NCBI GenBank assembly: GCA_018136815.1
Contig: CM030935.1
Location: 5,323,921-5,387,920 of the forward strand
Source of the DNA: Isochrysis galbana
Lineage: Eukaryota; Haptophyta; Isochrysidales; Isochrysidaceae
Length of the DNA: 64,000 nt
Direction of reading: 5' to 3'
Shown here: positions 53,785-63,595 of the stretch, in pieces
Layout of the letters: each line of letters opens with the position of its first letter
How positions within the stretch are numbered: the stretch's first letter is position 1
The notes under the pieces: model-generated
What the model was told of the DNA's origin: nothing
Seen by the model: the letters and a program-made list of their open reading frames with translations, nothing else
Database searches by the model: none
Program-made: the position numbers and the translations under genes

Positions 53785-54740
53785 TGGGAGCGCCGCTGGA
53801 ACCGGTGGAGGCGCCATACAGTCTTCTTGATAAGATTCACCTTGTGCTCTCAAGATGCTGCCGCAAGGCCGACGACGCTGCCGAACCTAGCGGGGCGCAC
53901 CGATTGCAGCAAGACAGCGCTCTTTGGTTCTCCGATACGCCTGCGCTACGAAGACGATGTCGCCCTGCTCCTAAGCTGACTACCTGTGCTAGGCCAACAG
54001 AATAGCGTAAAAACCATCAAGCGTTCTCACGTTGTCGTTGCTCGCAGCAGCAATGTGCCCATGGCACGACGCAGATTGCAAGATGATGGCTAGCATTGAT
54101 TGAGAAGAATGGGAGAACGAGCATAGGAGAATGCTATGTGTGAGAGACTCAACTCACATTTGCTGTGATCGCCACGCTGCCCAGATGCAGTGTTGAAGGA
54201 GACGGCGACAAGAGCACCTATGGTAGAGCCGTGGACACTCGTGTGCCAAGGTGAAATTCAGGCGACAGACAGGATTGTGCCTGAACGAGCTTGCAGCTCG
54301 ACTAATGAAGGGGCTCGTCGGCATGCCTGGGGTTCACTGCCATTTCTTCTCCCCATACACATACACAGGTCCCGCTTTTGCGGAACAAAGTCTCCGTGCC
54401 CGCTCCCGCTTTGCTCCTAGCCGATCGGAGTCGCGTGGCACGAGAATGTGCCAAGGAAGCGTACCTCTTGCGCGTGGGGAAGGGCGTTTTGAGCTTCCAT
54501 AGCCCATAGATGAGCCTTGGTATCGGATGAGAAGCGCAACATAGTACAACTCAATCTTCCGTTGCTCTTTCGTCTTTTGGCTGGCGCACCGATCCTACGC
54601 CCCACAACCTCGCACAATGTACAATGCACCATGTTCACGCATAGAGATGCAGTATGATGAGTGAAGCCGTTCGGGGAATGTGGTCGTTACTCGTTAAACT
54701 GTGTCTGTTCCGCGTTTCAAGACAATTTTTATAGTTTGAG
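53785..54740. other. Intergenic, no supported gene
   Basis: Mixed sequence with frames under 80 codons and no domain. Part will be the 3' leader of the palmitoyltransferase gene. A hairpin marks the next element at 54748. Confidence 0.5.
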
Positions 54741-54747
54741 CTCTCAA

Positions 54748-55060
54748 CTATCGTTAAAACGATAGGGTCATGGAGCGCGCGCCGCCTCCCGCCCTCGCCG
54801 CGATGGACGATGCGCACTCATGGCTCGAGCCTGACTCTCTATCCAAGAGCGCCTCTGGCCCGTGGGAGATAATCGTCACGGCAGAGTGCGCCAACCAATT
54901 TCGCGAGAAAGACAAAGACGTAGCGGATGTCCGCAAAGCAGGCATTCCATGCCCAATCGCGGTCAAGTACCAAACTCTCGACGAGAAACTCAACGAGCTG
55001 CCTCGCGCGTCCAACAAGGCGCTAGCCAGCGCTTTCAAAGATGTCGCTCGGCGCACCTAG
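54748..55060 (+). mobile_element. Hairpin-led unit with MERAP frame of unknown content
   Basis: A perfect hairpin, CTATCGTT, loop AA, AACGATAG (54748-54765), lies four bases before ATGGAGCGCGC. The 96-residue frame begins MERAPPPALAAMDDAHSW and continues with SGPWEIIVTAECANQFREKD and IPCPIAVKYQTLDEKLNELP to a stop, with less GC-rich codons than the LINE ORF1. After the first five residues it does not resemble that ORF1. It may be the head of another LINE family or a captured gene piece. Repeat A follows within 60 bases. Confidence 0.55.
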
Positions 55061-55119
55061 TGGTGCGCAATTACACGTTCGAGATGAAGAGTCTCATGAA
55101 CATTAATTTAATTTTCAAC

Positions 55120-55530
55120 CATTTTTTATGGGTCGCGGCGCGGCAAACAAAGGAACGGGACTAGCGCTCACTCAAGACAGGACTCCCTGCCGCGGCAAGC
55201 GCAAGCACCCTTCCCCCTTTATCTTTATGCCACCCAGCTCTTCACTAGCTTTCTAACTGCGCTAGCCGGAGCACCGCTCTCTCCACACTCAGAAAAAAAA
55301 AATCTTCTTAAAAATCTCCGCTACGTGTGCGACATGAGGCAGTGTGCTTGTGGACCTCCCTACCGCCCACCCTTAACCCCTAACAACCCCCTTCCCCTTC
55401 CCCAGTTCCCTCTTTAGCGGAGAAGCTGGTTCCGGGGAGACCGCGCGCGCTGCTTCGGCCAGGGGTTGGAGAGAAGGGGGCGGGAGACTATGGCTTCTCC
55501 TTTGCTCCGGCTCGGCTTGAATTTCCTTCT
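55120..55530 (-). repeat. Dispersed repeat A
   Basis: The inverted counterpart of 32400-32925, with shared landmarks CGCGGCGCGGCAAACAAAGG, GGCAAGCGCAAGCACCCTTC, an A run before TCTTCTTAA and GGGCGGGAGACTATGGCTTC. It separates the LINE endonuclease end from the unit at 54748. Confidence 0.75.
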
Positions 55531-55540
55531 CTTATATCTC

Positions 55541-56947
55541 CTACCTATGGCTCGCCGGTATCTGGTGCTGCTTCAGCGCGTGGAGGAGGGGTTCTGCGCC
55601 TTGTGATGCTTTCTCGCTAAAGAGCCACACGTAATACTTCCGCAATGAAGCTAAGATGGCGGAATCCTCGGTAGCTATATTATCCTCCTCTAGGGTAGGT
55701 TGTGGGTCCTCCCATCTCACCCCTGCATGCATTGCTGTGATGTCTCCATTAGCATGTCTAGGCGTGAATCTTCTAAAAAATTGCTTCGTGACAAGCTCTT
55801 CCGCCCTTATGATTTTTTCCGCTAGAGGCGGGGCCGGTGAGAACGTACGCCTTTTATCTACTACTTTACGGTTAAGTTCAGCTATGGAGTCTAGCCGGGC
55901 TACGTTGGGGATTGCCTCCATCTGGGCTTTCCTAGCAGCCGCTACAGCGTCTACTTCCATTTGGGCGTACGTTCGTCGTTTGCGAAGCTCCACCGCTTTC
56001 GCGAGGAGGATCGAGGATACTTTCCTTTTAGATTCCGTCCACATCGAGAGTTTGCCCCTAGCGCCTTCTCCCGGGGGGGCCGTATATAGTCGTCTCCAGA
56101 GGAGGTTAATCATCTCTCGCGTATCCGGGTCTTCCAACACCTCCAGCGGTATCTTGGCTTCTATCTCCGTCGCCCGTCTAGGCGGGGCTATTGCGAACGT
56201 CGCAACCACCGGGTGGTGATCCGATGCCGCCATGCCCGTGAATAGTTTGACGTCTATGTATGCTTTATACCATCTCCACGTGGAGTAGTATTCCGCCGCG
56301 TATACGCGGTCTATCCTAGTGTAGGTCTGGTGCCCGCATCTCGTGTATTGGCCTTTAAGGCTCGGATTGACTAACAATTGAATGTCCGTGAGGCCGTGCG
56401 TGGCGAGCGCCCTCACAAGGGCTCTGCCTCCCGAATTCGCGTAAGGGGCCGCCCCCTCGCTAGACCTGGTATCTCTATTAACGTTCTCTACGCAATTAAA
56501 ATCGCCCGCTAAGATAGTGTGGGGAGGTATTTCTGGCGTCGCGTGCAGTAGTTTAATTTCGTCTTTTCGTTTATTTGGTTGTGCGTTAAGATATATGGAA
56601 GAGAAAGCTACCGTTTCATGTCCGATTCTAGCTTTAACTACTATCAGCCTCCCCGGAATTACTGTCGACCAAGATTCTACTACCACATCGCTCCTGTCCT
56701 TTCTTATGGCTACCGCCACTCCGCAACCGGGGTCGCCCCTAGACGCGGGAGATTGAAACCAGTCCCAACCCAGGGACCGGGCCAAATTGCGCACCCTTAG
56801 GTGCCAACCGTCGTTATAGTGATGCAATTCTTGCGCGTAAAGAACGTGGATCCCTCCTAGTGTCGCTTGCGCTAAGGTCGACGCTAATTTATGTTTTGCT
56901 CCATTCAAATTGTATGTCGCAATCTTAAGATCACTATTATTCACCAT
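55541..56947 (-). mobile_element. LINE ORF2, endonuclease half
   Basis: A 468-residue frame with an apurinic-type endonuclease at its start. Visible motifs are IATYNLNG, LYAQELHH (catalytic Glu), HTILAGDFNCVENVNRDTRS, TRIDRVYAAEYYSTWRW and GMAASDHHPVVATF (catalytic Asp-His). Downstream residues (about 250-468) form the usual linker toward RT, ending LRKYYVWLFSEK and IPASHR. No RT follows: repeat A begins within 15 bases. The start ATG overlaps the end of ORF1 by 11 bases (ATGGTGAATAA), so ORF2 would depend on termination-reinitiation. Confidence 0.92.
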
Positions 56948-58589
56948 GACGATACAGGCAACTTACTCCGTTAACGCAGTACCCTGGATAGGCCTTATTA
57001 GGTTTCAGATTGCACTTGACCATACAATTTTGTTTACCCGTGGCGGGGTCCTTTACCCAACATCCGGGGATGTCATGGCTGGAAGAGCATTGGACGATTT
57101 GTCGCCCCTTCATGCGATTATTTTTGCATTCGCCTGCCATGAATCGACGGCACGGTGCCGCCGCTCCAAGACCCATTAGGGCCCTGTAGTCCATGGCGTT
57201 GCTTACTTCGCGTTGGCGTTTGCGCTGCTCCGCTTTCGCCTTGTCTTGTTCGCACGTGCATTGGCGAAAGCTGACTTGATTTTTACGTAGATATGAGATA
57301 GCCCAGGGCTTATCGTATCCTTTGCACCCGCCCGGGGCGCCGTGTATGGCAATGTCGCCGTCCGGTGTTACGCATTCCACCGATGAGCGGACCGCGTAGT
57401 CCAAGTTGAAGTTTTCCCCGTCATCGAGGGTCACGTGGAAGGTCCGGGGAAAGCGATGGCCCAGGGCGGTGGTGTCTGTGTATACGTAGAAGTGCCAAAT
57501 TGGACGTTTACCGGCTTCTACTTTAGTGATCCCTTCGAGCGTGGTCTTGACTCGCTGTTGATTGCCCCTAAGGACATGGAAGCCTTCACGCTCCAATGCA
57601 CTAGCCAAATGCCGAGTTTTAGTTTTGTATGCCTTAATCGGGTCGAAAATGCGAAACACGATGTAGGTGGCGACCTCTTTGAGAGAGGACCTGATAGCGC
57701 TAGATTTGCGGGGAGCTGAGTCGGCTATCGTGCCATAGGTGACTCCAAACTCATGCGGGACTCCCGAGAGTACCGTTTGAAGTTTGTCGCCATAAGCGGC
57801 CTTGAATTGGTCGTGAGCATCGTCATCGACGTAGAAAATCCATGGGCCCTTTCGGCCCTTGTCCATCCCATCTGGCGTGGCATCTAGGCCCTCTAGCCTA
57901 GAGAGAAGAAACTTCATGAACGTGGCTACATCCTCACTTTTAATGTCCTTTTTGTCTTCAGCTAGTTGCGCTAGCTGAATGAAAAAAGGTGTGTCTTCGG
58001 GTTCCTCTTCTTCATCCATTGGAGGGGGAGCGAGTTGGATGGTGTTGGTGGGAGTCCCTTTGGGATCCGACTGTGGGTCGGCCCGCTTGCGCGACAGCTG
58101 TTGCGGTTGTTGTTGGGCTGGCTGCTTCAGAGCTTGTTGGGCTGGCTCCTTCAGTTTGCTCCCATGCGTGGCTTCAGCATACGACTTGGGCGCATGGGTT
58201 GTTGGTTGGTTGGTGGGAGCAAAGGCTCCAAGGATTGATTGTTGTGTCAAGTGCCCGCCCCCGAGGGGTGCACTGCTGGTAGGAGTTACCACCATGGGGG
58301 TGGCAGCAATGCTGCCACCCACCATGGGGAGTCCTTGATTGGGTGGCGAGACGGTGGAGCTGGGCGGCTGAGCCTGTTGCTGGCTCTGTTGCTCTGCAGG
58401 GAACAGGGCACGGCCTGTTCCCTGCTTCTGGGGCTGGTGAGGAGGCGAGGGTGGCGGAGCCATGTCGACGTCGGTATCCGGTGGGGCAGAGGCCTGCGAG
58501 CGCTTCGGCTCCGGCGGCTTGGGGCGGCCCCGGTGGGGCGTCGTGGCGGCGGGGGGCTGGGAGGTGGGAGCGGTCGGCGCGCGCTCCAT
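56937..58589 (-). mobile_element. LINE ORF1 with Cys/His finger region
   Basis: A 550-residue open frame from ATGGAGCGCGC. Residues 1-200 are Pro/Gln/Thr-rich and basic, typical of nucleic-acid-binding ORF1 heads. The middle contains MDEEEEPEDTPFFIQLAQLA and a well-ordered part (GPWIFYVDDDAHDQFKAAYG, YIVFRIFDPIKAYKTKTRHL, PIWHFYVYTDTTALGHRFP). The last 75 residues are Cys-rich: CRRFMAGEC, QIVQCSSSHDIPGCW, NCMVKCNL and YCVNGVSCLYRHGE, spacing close to CCCH fingers. Partial copies lie at 18760-19343, 44950-45067, 62145-62297 and 63596-64000. Confidence 0.9.
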
Positions 58590-58593
58590 CGCT

Positions 58594-58613
58594 AAAACTA
58601 TAACAATAGTTTT
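58594..58613 (-). promoter_or_regulatory. Hairpin at the LINE 5' end
   Basis: On the minus strand AAAACTAT, loop TGTT, ATAGTTTT, then AGCG and the ORF1 ATG. The sequence to its left (58614 onward) is repeat A, so the hairpin is the first element sequence and only four bases separate it from the start codon. Confidence 0.8.
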
Positions 58614-58705
58614 GCTCTCTCCACACTCAGACAGCCCCCCACGCCAAGATCCTGTTTTGATCTCGCAGTGACGAATTGGGATGGCCCATAGGGCCTGAGG
58701 GCAAT
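58614..58705 (-). repeat. Repeat A fragment interrupted by the LINE
   Basis: On the minus strand CTGCGAGATCAAAACAGGAT, CTTGGCG and CTGAGTGTGGAGAGAGC align with 32695-32745. The LINE hairpin begins at the point where intact repeat A (55290 region) continues with GGTGCTCCGG, giving the order of insertion. Confidence 0.75.
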
Positions 58706-59518
58706 GAGGAGGGTGGCAAGCCGGCGGCAGGCGCGGCTGAAGAGACGACTTCGGAGACGCTGACGGGCTGAAGCCCGTCAGCAGAGGAAGGCGGGCAGGC
58801 GGGCTTGAGCGAGGGCGAGGACGGCGGCGAGAGCGACATCGAGCGAGCGGCGAGAGGCGAGGGTGAGTGTGAGGAGGGCTGTGATGGCAGGGGCTGGCGA
58901 GGCGAGGCGAGATTGTAGGGTATGAGTGTTACGAGAGCGAGAGCGACGAGAGCGAGAGCGACGGCGGATGACGACTGACGACAGGACGACGGACAGAGAC
59001 ACCCAGGAAAACACCCCGACTCTCGCCCCACGACTTTCTCACATAACTCGACTGAAATCAAACCCAAACACTCCGGCCAGACGACGACGGACGACGATCA
59101 GAAGGCGATCTGTCGGCGATCTTGTCTGGAACGGGAATCGCACCACAACGGAAACGAGGAGCAATCTTGCTACGCAGGATTCCAAGAGACCTACCAAATA
59201 AGACGAGAGAAGTGCGATGTGCCTAAGGGGGAGATACGAAGAGGTCGTAAATTAAACCTGATTGCCCCCAAAAGCAGATAAAGAACCGCAGGGGAGATAG
59301 CAAATTAAACCTATCTGCGAGGCGCCTGAGAGGAAGAAAGGTGGGGAAACTTCCCTTCTCTTTCGAGAGAAAGAGAGAGGGCGCTCCACAACCTACGATC
59401 CCATGCATCCAAGCGAAGCTTTTGACCGAGAACGAGAGAAAGCAGAGAATTATAACGATAACGATAAACACCGAATGACGAAGAGAAGCCTAACGAGCGT
59501 CGATTCGCGAATGCGACA
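58706..59518 (-). mobile_element. LTR family C with gag-like start
   Basis: On the minus strand it begins TGTCGCATTCGCGAATCGAC at 59518, close to the first bases of family A. After about 680 bases, as in family A, an ATG at 58839 begins MSLSPPSSPSLKPACPPSSA. The frame runs into the repeat A piece. The sequence between is quite different from family A, with TTAATTTGCTATCTCCCC and GTCCGTCGTCGTCTGG. The 3' boundary and target duplication could not be found. Confidence 0.7.
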
Positions 59519-60178
59519 CGCAGGCAAGGGAGCCTAATGGGAGGGTGAGGAGCACCTCCTTAGAGAGGAGCTGTGGGGAAGGAGAGGAGATGTCTGAGTG
59601 GGGGCGCTATACCCTTGCGCTAGGCATGGGCAGCGACGCCGCCTCAAGACATGTCCTCCCTCTTGTCTTGAGTCGAAATTTTGGTGATTGAAACGGAGGG
59701 CGAGGGGTTTTGCGCTTCTTGTGTTGGTTGCAGTTGGAAGAGGGAGTGGGCCGTCCGAATACATTTAATTTATCCGTAATGTACATTTCGTGTATTCTTG
59801 TTCTTGTAAATTGATTATAATATAAATAGTGTGACGGTTATAATCGAAAATTTGATTATAATGAGTATTGTGTCTAACCAATAGACGATAAGTGAAAAAA
59901 ACCGTCCGCGTGGTCCTCTTTCGACGGAACACGGAACGCGACCTCGCGCCTCGCGATCGAACGCGTGCGCGCTTGTGTATTCGTATGCTTCGTCACCAGT
60001 CGCCAACCCCCGTCTGGTCGCCCCACTTCATCAGTTAGGTTGACTATCATTACTCACCACTCATATTCATATGATTTTACTGTATAATGTTGATCGTGGC
60101 CCTGCCTATGCCAGCGCCCAGCTGGCGTGCCCCTACACACCATCTGATTTTGTGTTTGCAACCAAGTTGCCTAGCCTA
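59519..60178. other. Intergenic, AT-rich in part, no supported gene
   Basis: 59750-59880 is distinctly AT-rich, with TTGATTATAATATAAATAGT and a partial inverse (AATTTGATTATAATGAG). No coding pattern is evident. It lies downstream of the small membrane-protein gene and may include its terminator. Confidence 0.5.
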
Positions 60179-60873
60179 TCATGCGCCATTGGCGCTTTCG
60201 CCTGTGCTTCGCCTCCGCCTCCTGTCCGCCCCGCTCCCCGTCACTGCATTAGCCTGTTGCGCGTCACCTTTCGATGCTGCCTCATCGCTCGTCGATGTCT
60301 CACCGTGCCCTCTCGATGCGTCGTTCATCGACCCCTGCCCCATGGCTCCTTCACCCTCTCTGACGTGTTTTGCATCAAGACTGCCCGGAGCGCGCCATGC
60401 CTGTACGTCAGCAGCGCGATCAGCGAGCGCAGCCATCTCAGCTCGCTCGACGTTGACAGGTGCGCCATCGGCGAGATCCTCGGGCGAGCGAAACCTCCTG
60501 CGTGGCAGCTTTGGAAAGTGCGGCATGTGGAGATGGGGCAGGTGAACATGCGGGTGCGGCAGCCAGTACCTGCGGCGGGCGGGCGGGCGGGCGGTGGGAG
60601 AGCGCGGCGGCGGGCGAGGCGCGCCGGCGCGTGGCAGAGCGCTCACGAGAGGACGAGGACGTTGAGGGCAAGGAAGAGTAGGCCGACGGCGGCGGTGATT
60701 CGCTCGATCGTCCAATGCTCGCTGTCGAGGAGTGTCTGTAGGCAGCTGTCTGGCGGTGGTGGAGGGGTTCGCCTGCGGATGCGACGACCCGGTTGCCGCT
60801 CTGGCGCTCCCTCGGACACGCAGAGGCGGACCTCGCGCCGGCGCTCCGGTGGATCGGCCGGCTCGGCACGCAT
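60179..60873 (-). CDS. Small single-pass membrane protein, unknown
   Basis: Two exons (60873-60647 and 60569-60179) with a GT-AG intron join in frame to give 205 residues. The N-terminal 50 residues are basic and Pro-rich (RRRTPPPPPDSCLQ). A membrane helix follows at about 58-76 (ITAAVGLLFLALNVLVLS), directly before the splice point. The second exon opens YWLPHPHVHLPHLHMPHFPK, a His/Pro-rich stretch, then FRSPEDLADGAPVNVERAEM and a polar tail. The order suggests a membrane-anchored protein with a His-rich juxtamembrane region. I do not recognise it, and the second exon might splice again before its stop. Confidence 0.5.
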
Positions 60874-61139
60874 TCGACGCGGCGAGCGACGGTGAGCACC
60901 GCCCGCCGCGGCCCCCCACCCTCCCCACCCCCTTCTCTATCTACTATACACTTCTATTCACATATGTATGTAGTACGAGTAGTACTACTCTTCACGGCGT
61001 ACTATTTACAGAGACAATATTCTTGATCTTGAAGGCGTCCGTCAAGCTACTAGAGACACTCCCTTCACAGGATCATCACTGCCATCGCCTTAGCCCCTGC
61101 CTCTACTCCCCGTTCCCGCTCCCCCCGCCCTCGTTCCTT

Positions 61140-61340
61140 TTACCTTTTACATCGGTTTTGGGTGGTCGGCCCATGTCCATGTCCCATGTGCACTACTTTG
61201 GGCCTGGCGTTGGCGTTGGGGTTGGGGGAAGGGGTGTGGGTGGGGGGTGGGGCGGGCCTCTTGCCTAGACCTCCTTGTAGTATAGGCACCGTTGGAAAAT
61301 CTCGCTTCCGCCTACATTCTACATTCTGCCTTCCACCTTC
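61140..61340 (+). repeat. GGTTTTGG-type GC-rich repeat
   Basis: ACATCGGTTTTGGGTGGTCG, GCCCATGTCCATGTCCCATG and repeats of GGCGTTGG/GGGGTTGG. It resembles, inverted, 27230-27300 and 33235-33300. A C-rich lead-in at 61080-61140 recalls repeat B. Confidence 0.5.
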
Positions 61341-61344
61341 ATTT

Positions 61345-61560
61345 GGGCCAGGCCAGAGTTTCGTTTGAGACCCACCCAAATTTTGTTTCGATATTTCGCT
61401 TCCCTTGACCCAAATCTTGCAGCTTATTTCGACTGAAATTCGACCTTACACCTTTAATTCGATCGAAATATCGACAATTTACATTTTGCTCTTCGGCGTG
61501 CCAGGCGAGGCGTATTATTAAGTGCACGAGGCATAGAAATGATAGAAATTTTCTAGAAAT
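61345..61560. repeat. ATTTCGA-iterated stretch
   Basis: TTTCGTTT, TTTCGATATTTCGC, ATTTCGACTGAAATTCGACC and AATTCGATCGAAATATCGAC put the motif (A)TTTCGA at least seven times on the two strands within 110 bases. It is similar in style to the iterated-motif repeats at 4064 and 7748. Confidence 0.6.
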
Positions 61561-61579
61561 GGCCCAAACTATCCGCACC

Positions 61580-62098
61580 CGGCCGTCGTCGCGAGCTGCC
61601 TCAGCCACCTCACACTCGCCCACCGATATGTAAATTGCAAAGTGTCCTGGCAAGAAGGTCGCCTGCGCAGATGGGGATGGGGATGAGGGTGTGGCCTGGC
61701 CTTCCGTACCTCCACCTGCACGGCTGCGTCGTTCTCTATCTTCCCGTGTCATCCTTTCCTCCTGCATCTCCCTTTCGAGCTCGTCCTCCCAGCTGGTCTC
61801 CTCCTCCTCCTCCTCCTCCTCTACTACCTCTTCCGATACGTCGCTGTCGTCGTCGTTGTTCGTGCACGACAATCAATGCGCTCTCTTCCCCCATCTCGTC
61901 CGACTCAATCACCTCATCCGGGAGAGGATCATGGGAGTGCTGCTCCGAGCTACCATTGCCGCCCTCGCCGCCGCCCTCGCCTTGCACCTTGCACCGCCCC
62001 GCGTCTTGGCCGCTTCCTGAGGCCTGAGGCCTCCTGCTCCTGCCGGCGGGCCGCCCATCCATCGCTCCAACACGCCCAAATTTCGCTGCTACCCTCAC
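61580..62098 (-). CDS. Possible acidic low-complexity protein
   Basis: Two minus-strand frames look coding in sequence. From 62098, MRVAAKFGRVGAMDGRPAGR continues to HDPLPDEVIESDEMGEESAL. In another frame from about 61870, NNDDDSDVSEEVVEEEEEEE continues to SWEDELEREMQEERMTREDR. The switch near 61860 has no clear splice sites, so either a frame error or coincidence is possible. A GAG repeat explains part of the acidity. Confidence 0.25.
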
Positions 62099-62144
62099 AC
62101 CCTTCCTAACCTTCCAAATCCAAATCCCCTTGCCGAAGCCTTCC

Positions 62145-62297
62145 CCGCTACGTCTTCACTCTTAATGTCCTTTTTATCATCAGCTAGCAGAGCTAGCTGA
62201 ATGAAGAAAGGGGTGTCCTCCGGTTCCTCTTCTTCATCAAGAGGCGGAGGAGCTTGATGTAAGGTGTTGGTTTGAGCCGGCTTGGGGTCCGACCAAG
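62145..62297 (-). pseudogene. LINE ORF1 fragment
   Basis: DNA closely matches 57925-58075 of the intact ORF1, including codons for TPFFIQLA and the EEEEPEDTP run. Only about 150 bases are present, joined directly to the hAT-like stretch. Confidence 0.85.
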
Positions 62298-62304
62298 GCT
62301 AGGG

Positions 62305-62475
62305 CTGACCATTAACAGGCATGTTTTTTGGAAACCCATTAGTAGTTTTTCAAGGTCAGCACATTAACAGGTTGAGTTTTTTTCTGGGTGTTAACAGGTT
62401 GTGTTTTAGGGGTGTTAATACACTGTTAGTGGCCATTAACAGGTTAAACCCATTACAAGCTGTTACCCCAACGTT
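62305..62475. repeat. TTAACAGG-iterated stretch
   Basis: ATTAACAGG or GTTAACAGG occurs five times (62310, 62364, 62391, 62440 and a variant at 62418) within about 150 bases. Such iterated subterminal motifs are typical of hAT transposon ends, and a hAT coding piece follows at 62642. Confidence 0.65.
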
Positions 62476-62641
62476 GGAATACATGTTTGGGGGGGATTCC
62501 CTTCCTTCCCCCCTCCCCTCCCACCGCCCCCCGACGCCGGGAGCTGTCCCCCCCCCCCACCTACGCCCTGCGCCTCCCCCACCCCGACGCCGACGCGCTC
62601 ATGGGTAAGCGCGGACCGCCATCGAAGCGCAAGGCGCCAAA

Positions 62642-62758
62642 ATGGCCAAGCAATTCCTAGCTTCGCCGGCGTTGACCGCAGGGGTGGAGCGTGTGTTCTC
62701 GGCCGCAGGGAAAATGCACGGTGATCTACAAAAAAATTTGCGAAGGATACTACTCTAG
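62642..62758 (+). pseudogene. hAT transposase C-terminal fragment
   Basis: A 38-codon frame reads MAKQFLASPALTAGVERVFS then AAGKMHGDLQKNLRRILL and a stop. The phrase VERVFSAAGK is the conserved core of the hAT dimerisation domain (sERvFS.aG). The rest of the transposase is absent apart from C-rich upstream sequence. It lies just downstream of the TTAACAGG iterated stretch. Confidence 0.8.
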
Positions 62759-63159
62759 AGTAGTAACTAGAGTAGAGGCGTCTTTGTGTTTGCTAGTCAG
62801 CACACCGAGTGATATCGATATCGACACGGCACACGGCGTGTGTGGTGTCTTGGTGTGTGGCTCTCGTGCATAGTGTAGTGTGTAGTGCTCGTAAGAGGAT
62901 GAATGCTATCTATGTACCATCTATAGTTACTATCTACATTTCGATAAGTTGGTGGTGCGCGCGGAGCGCGGCCGCTCTGAATAACGCTCCTATATGCCTC
63001 CAGCGCCCAACGCGAGGTCAACTGCCGGTGCTCGGAGCCCCTCCCACAAGTGCCCATTAATGGTACAATAACGGCCAATTTTGAGTTTCTCAGAGGGCCC
63101 AAACTCAGCACATTCACGGTGCCCCAGGGGTTCCGCCCGTCCTCCGCGCCCAGAGTTCC

Positions 63160-63470
63160 CCCGCGAAAAGAGTGAACGCACGGCGTGCACCTTCCTGGAA
63201 GTTGCTATGCGCACGCACGGCGCCCCCGCGGGGGGGCGCCGGTGCACATCGCGCCGTGCCCACGCACGGCGTGCACATGTGATTGCAAGTCATCACAGGT
63301 GCTGCGTAACGAAACATCTCTTATATGGCCAGTTTACGTAGTTGTGGGCCGCAGGGGCTACACATATGGAACGGGTTGACATGCGCACGCACGGCGTATC
63401 GCGTATCCGCGGGGGGACCGATGCACATCGCGCCGTGCCCATGCACGGCGTGCACCGATGTGATTAGCGA
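63160..63470. repeat. Two GC-palindrome blocks
   Basis: GCGCACGCACGGCG, then CCGGTGCACATCGCGCCGTG and CCACGCACGGCGTGCAC (63205-63280), are repeated at 63382-63460 with changes. Each can fold on itself through GCACGGCG/CGCCGTGC. A third copy is at 49797-49870 and a partial one at 31410. 62760-63159 shows no gene. Confidence 0.7.
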
Positions 63471-63531
63471 AGAAGCTTTGACGGCGTCTCTCTCTTATAA
63501 TTTTAACAAGATCTAATGTTAAACAACTACA

Positions 63532-63595
63532 ATACAACTGTGGACATTTGATCGCTCAATTCGACTGATGTCCCACTATTGACGGAACGACACCT
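63532..63595 (-). repeat. Tail-1 repeat joined to a LINE head
   Basis: On the minus strand GGTGTCGTTCCGTCAATAGT to ATGTCCACAGTTGTA. It follows directly on LINE ORF1 sequence encoding HFTQQSILG, so the 3' part of the element between head and tail is missing, as at 2264-2664. Confidence 0.8.

Noticed and set aside
53785-54640. Possible extra gene downstream of the palmitoyltransferase
   Set aside because: Only short frames, with no domain, splice pattern or repeat homology.
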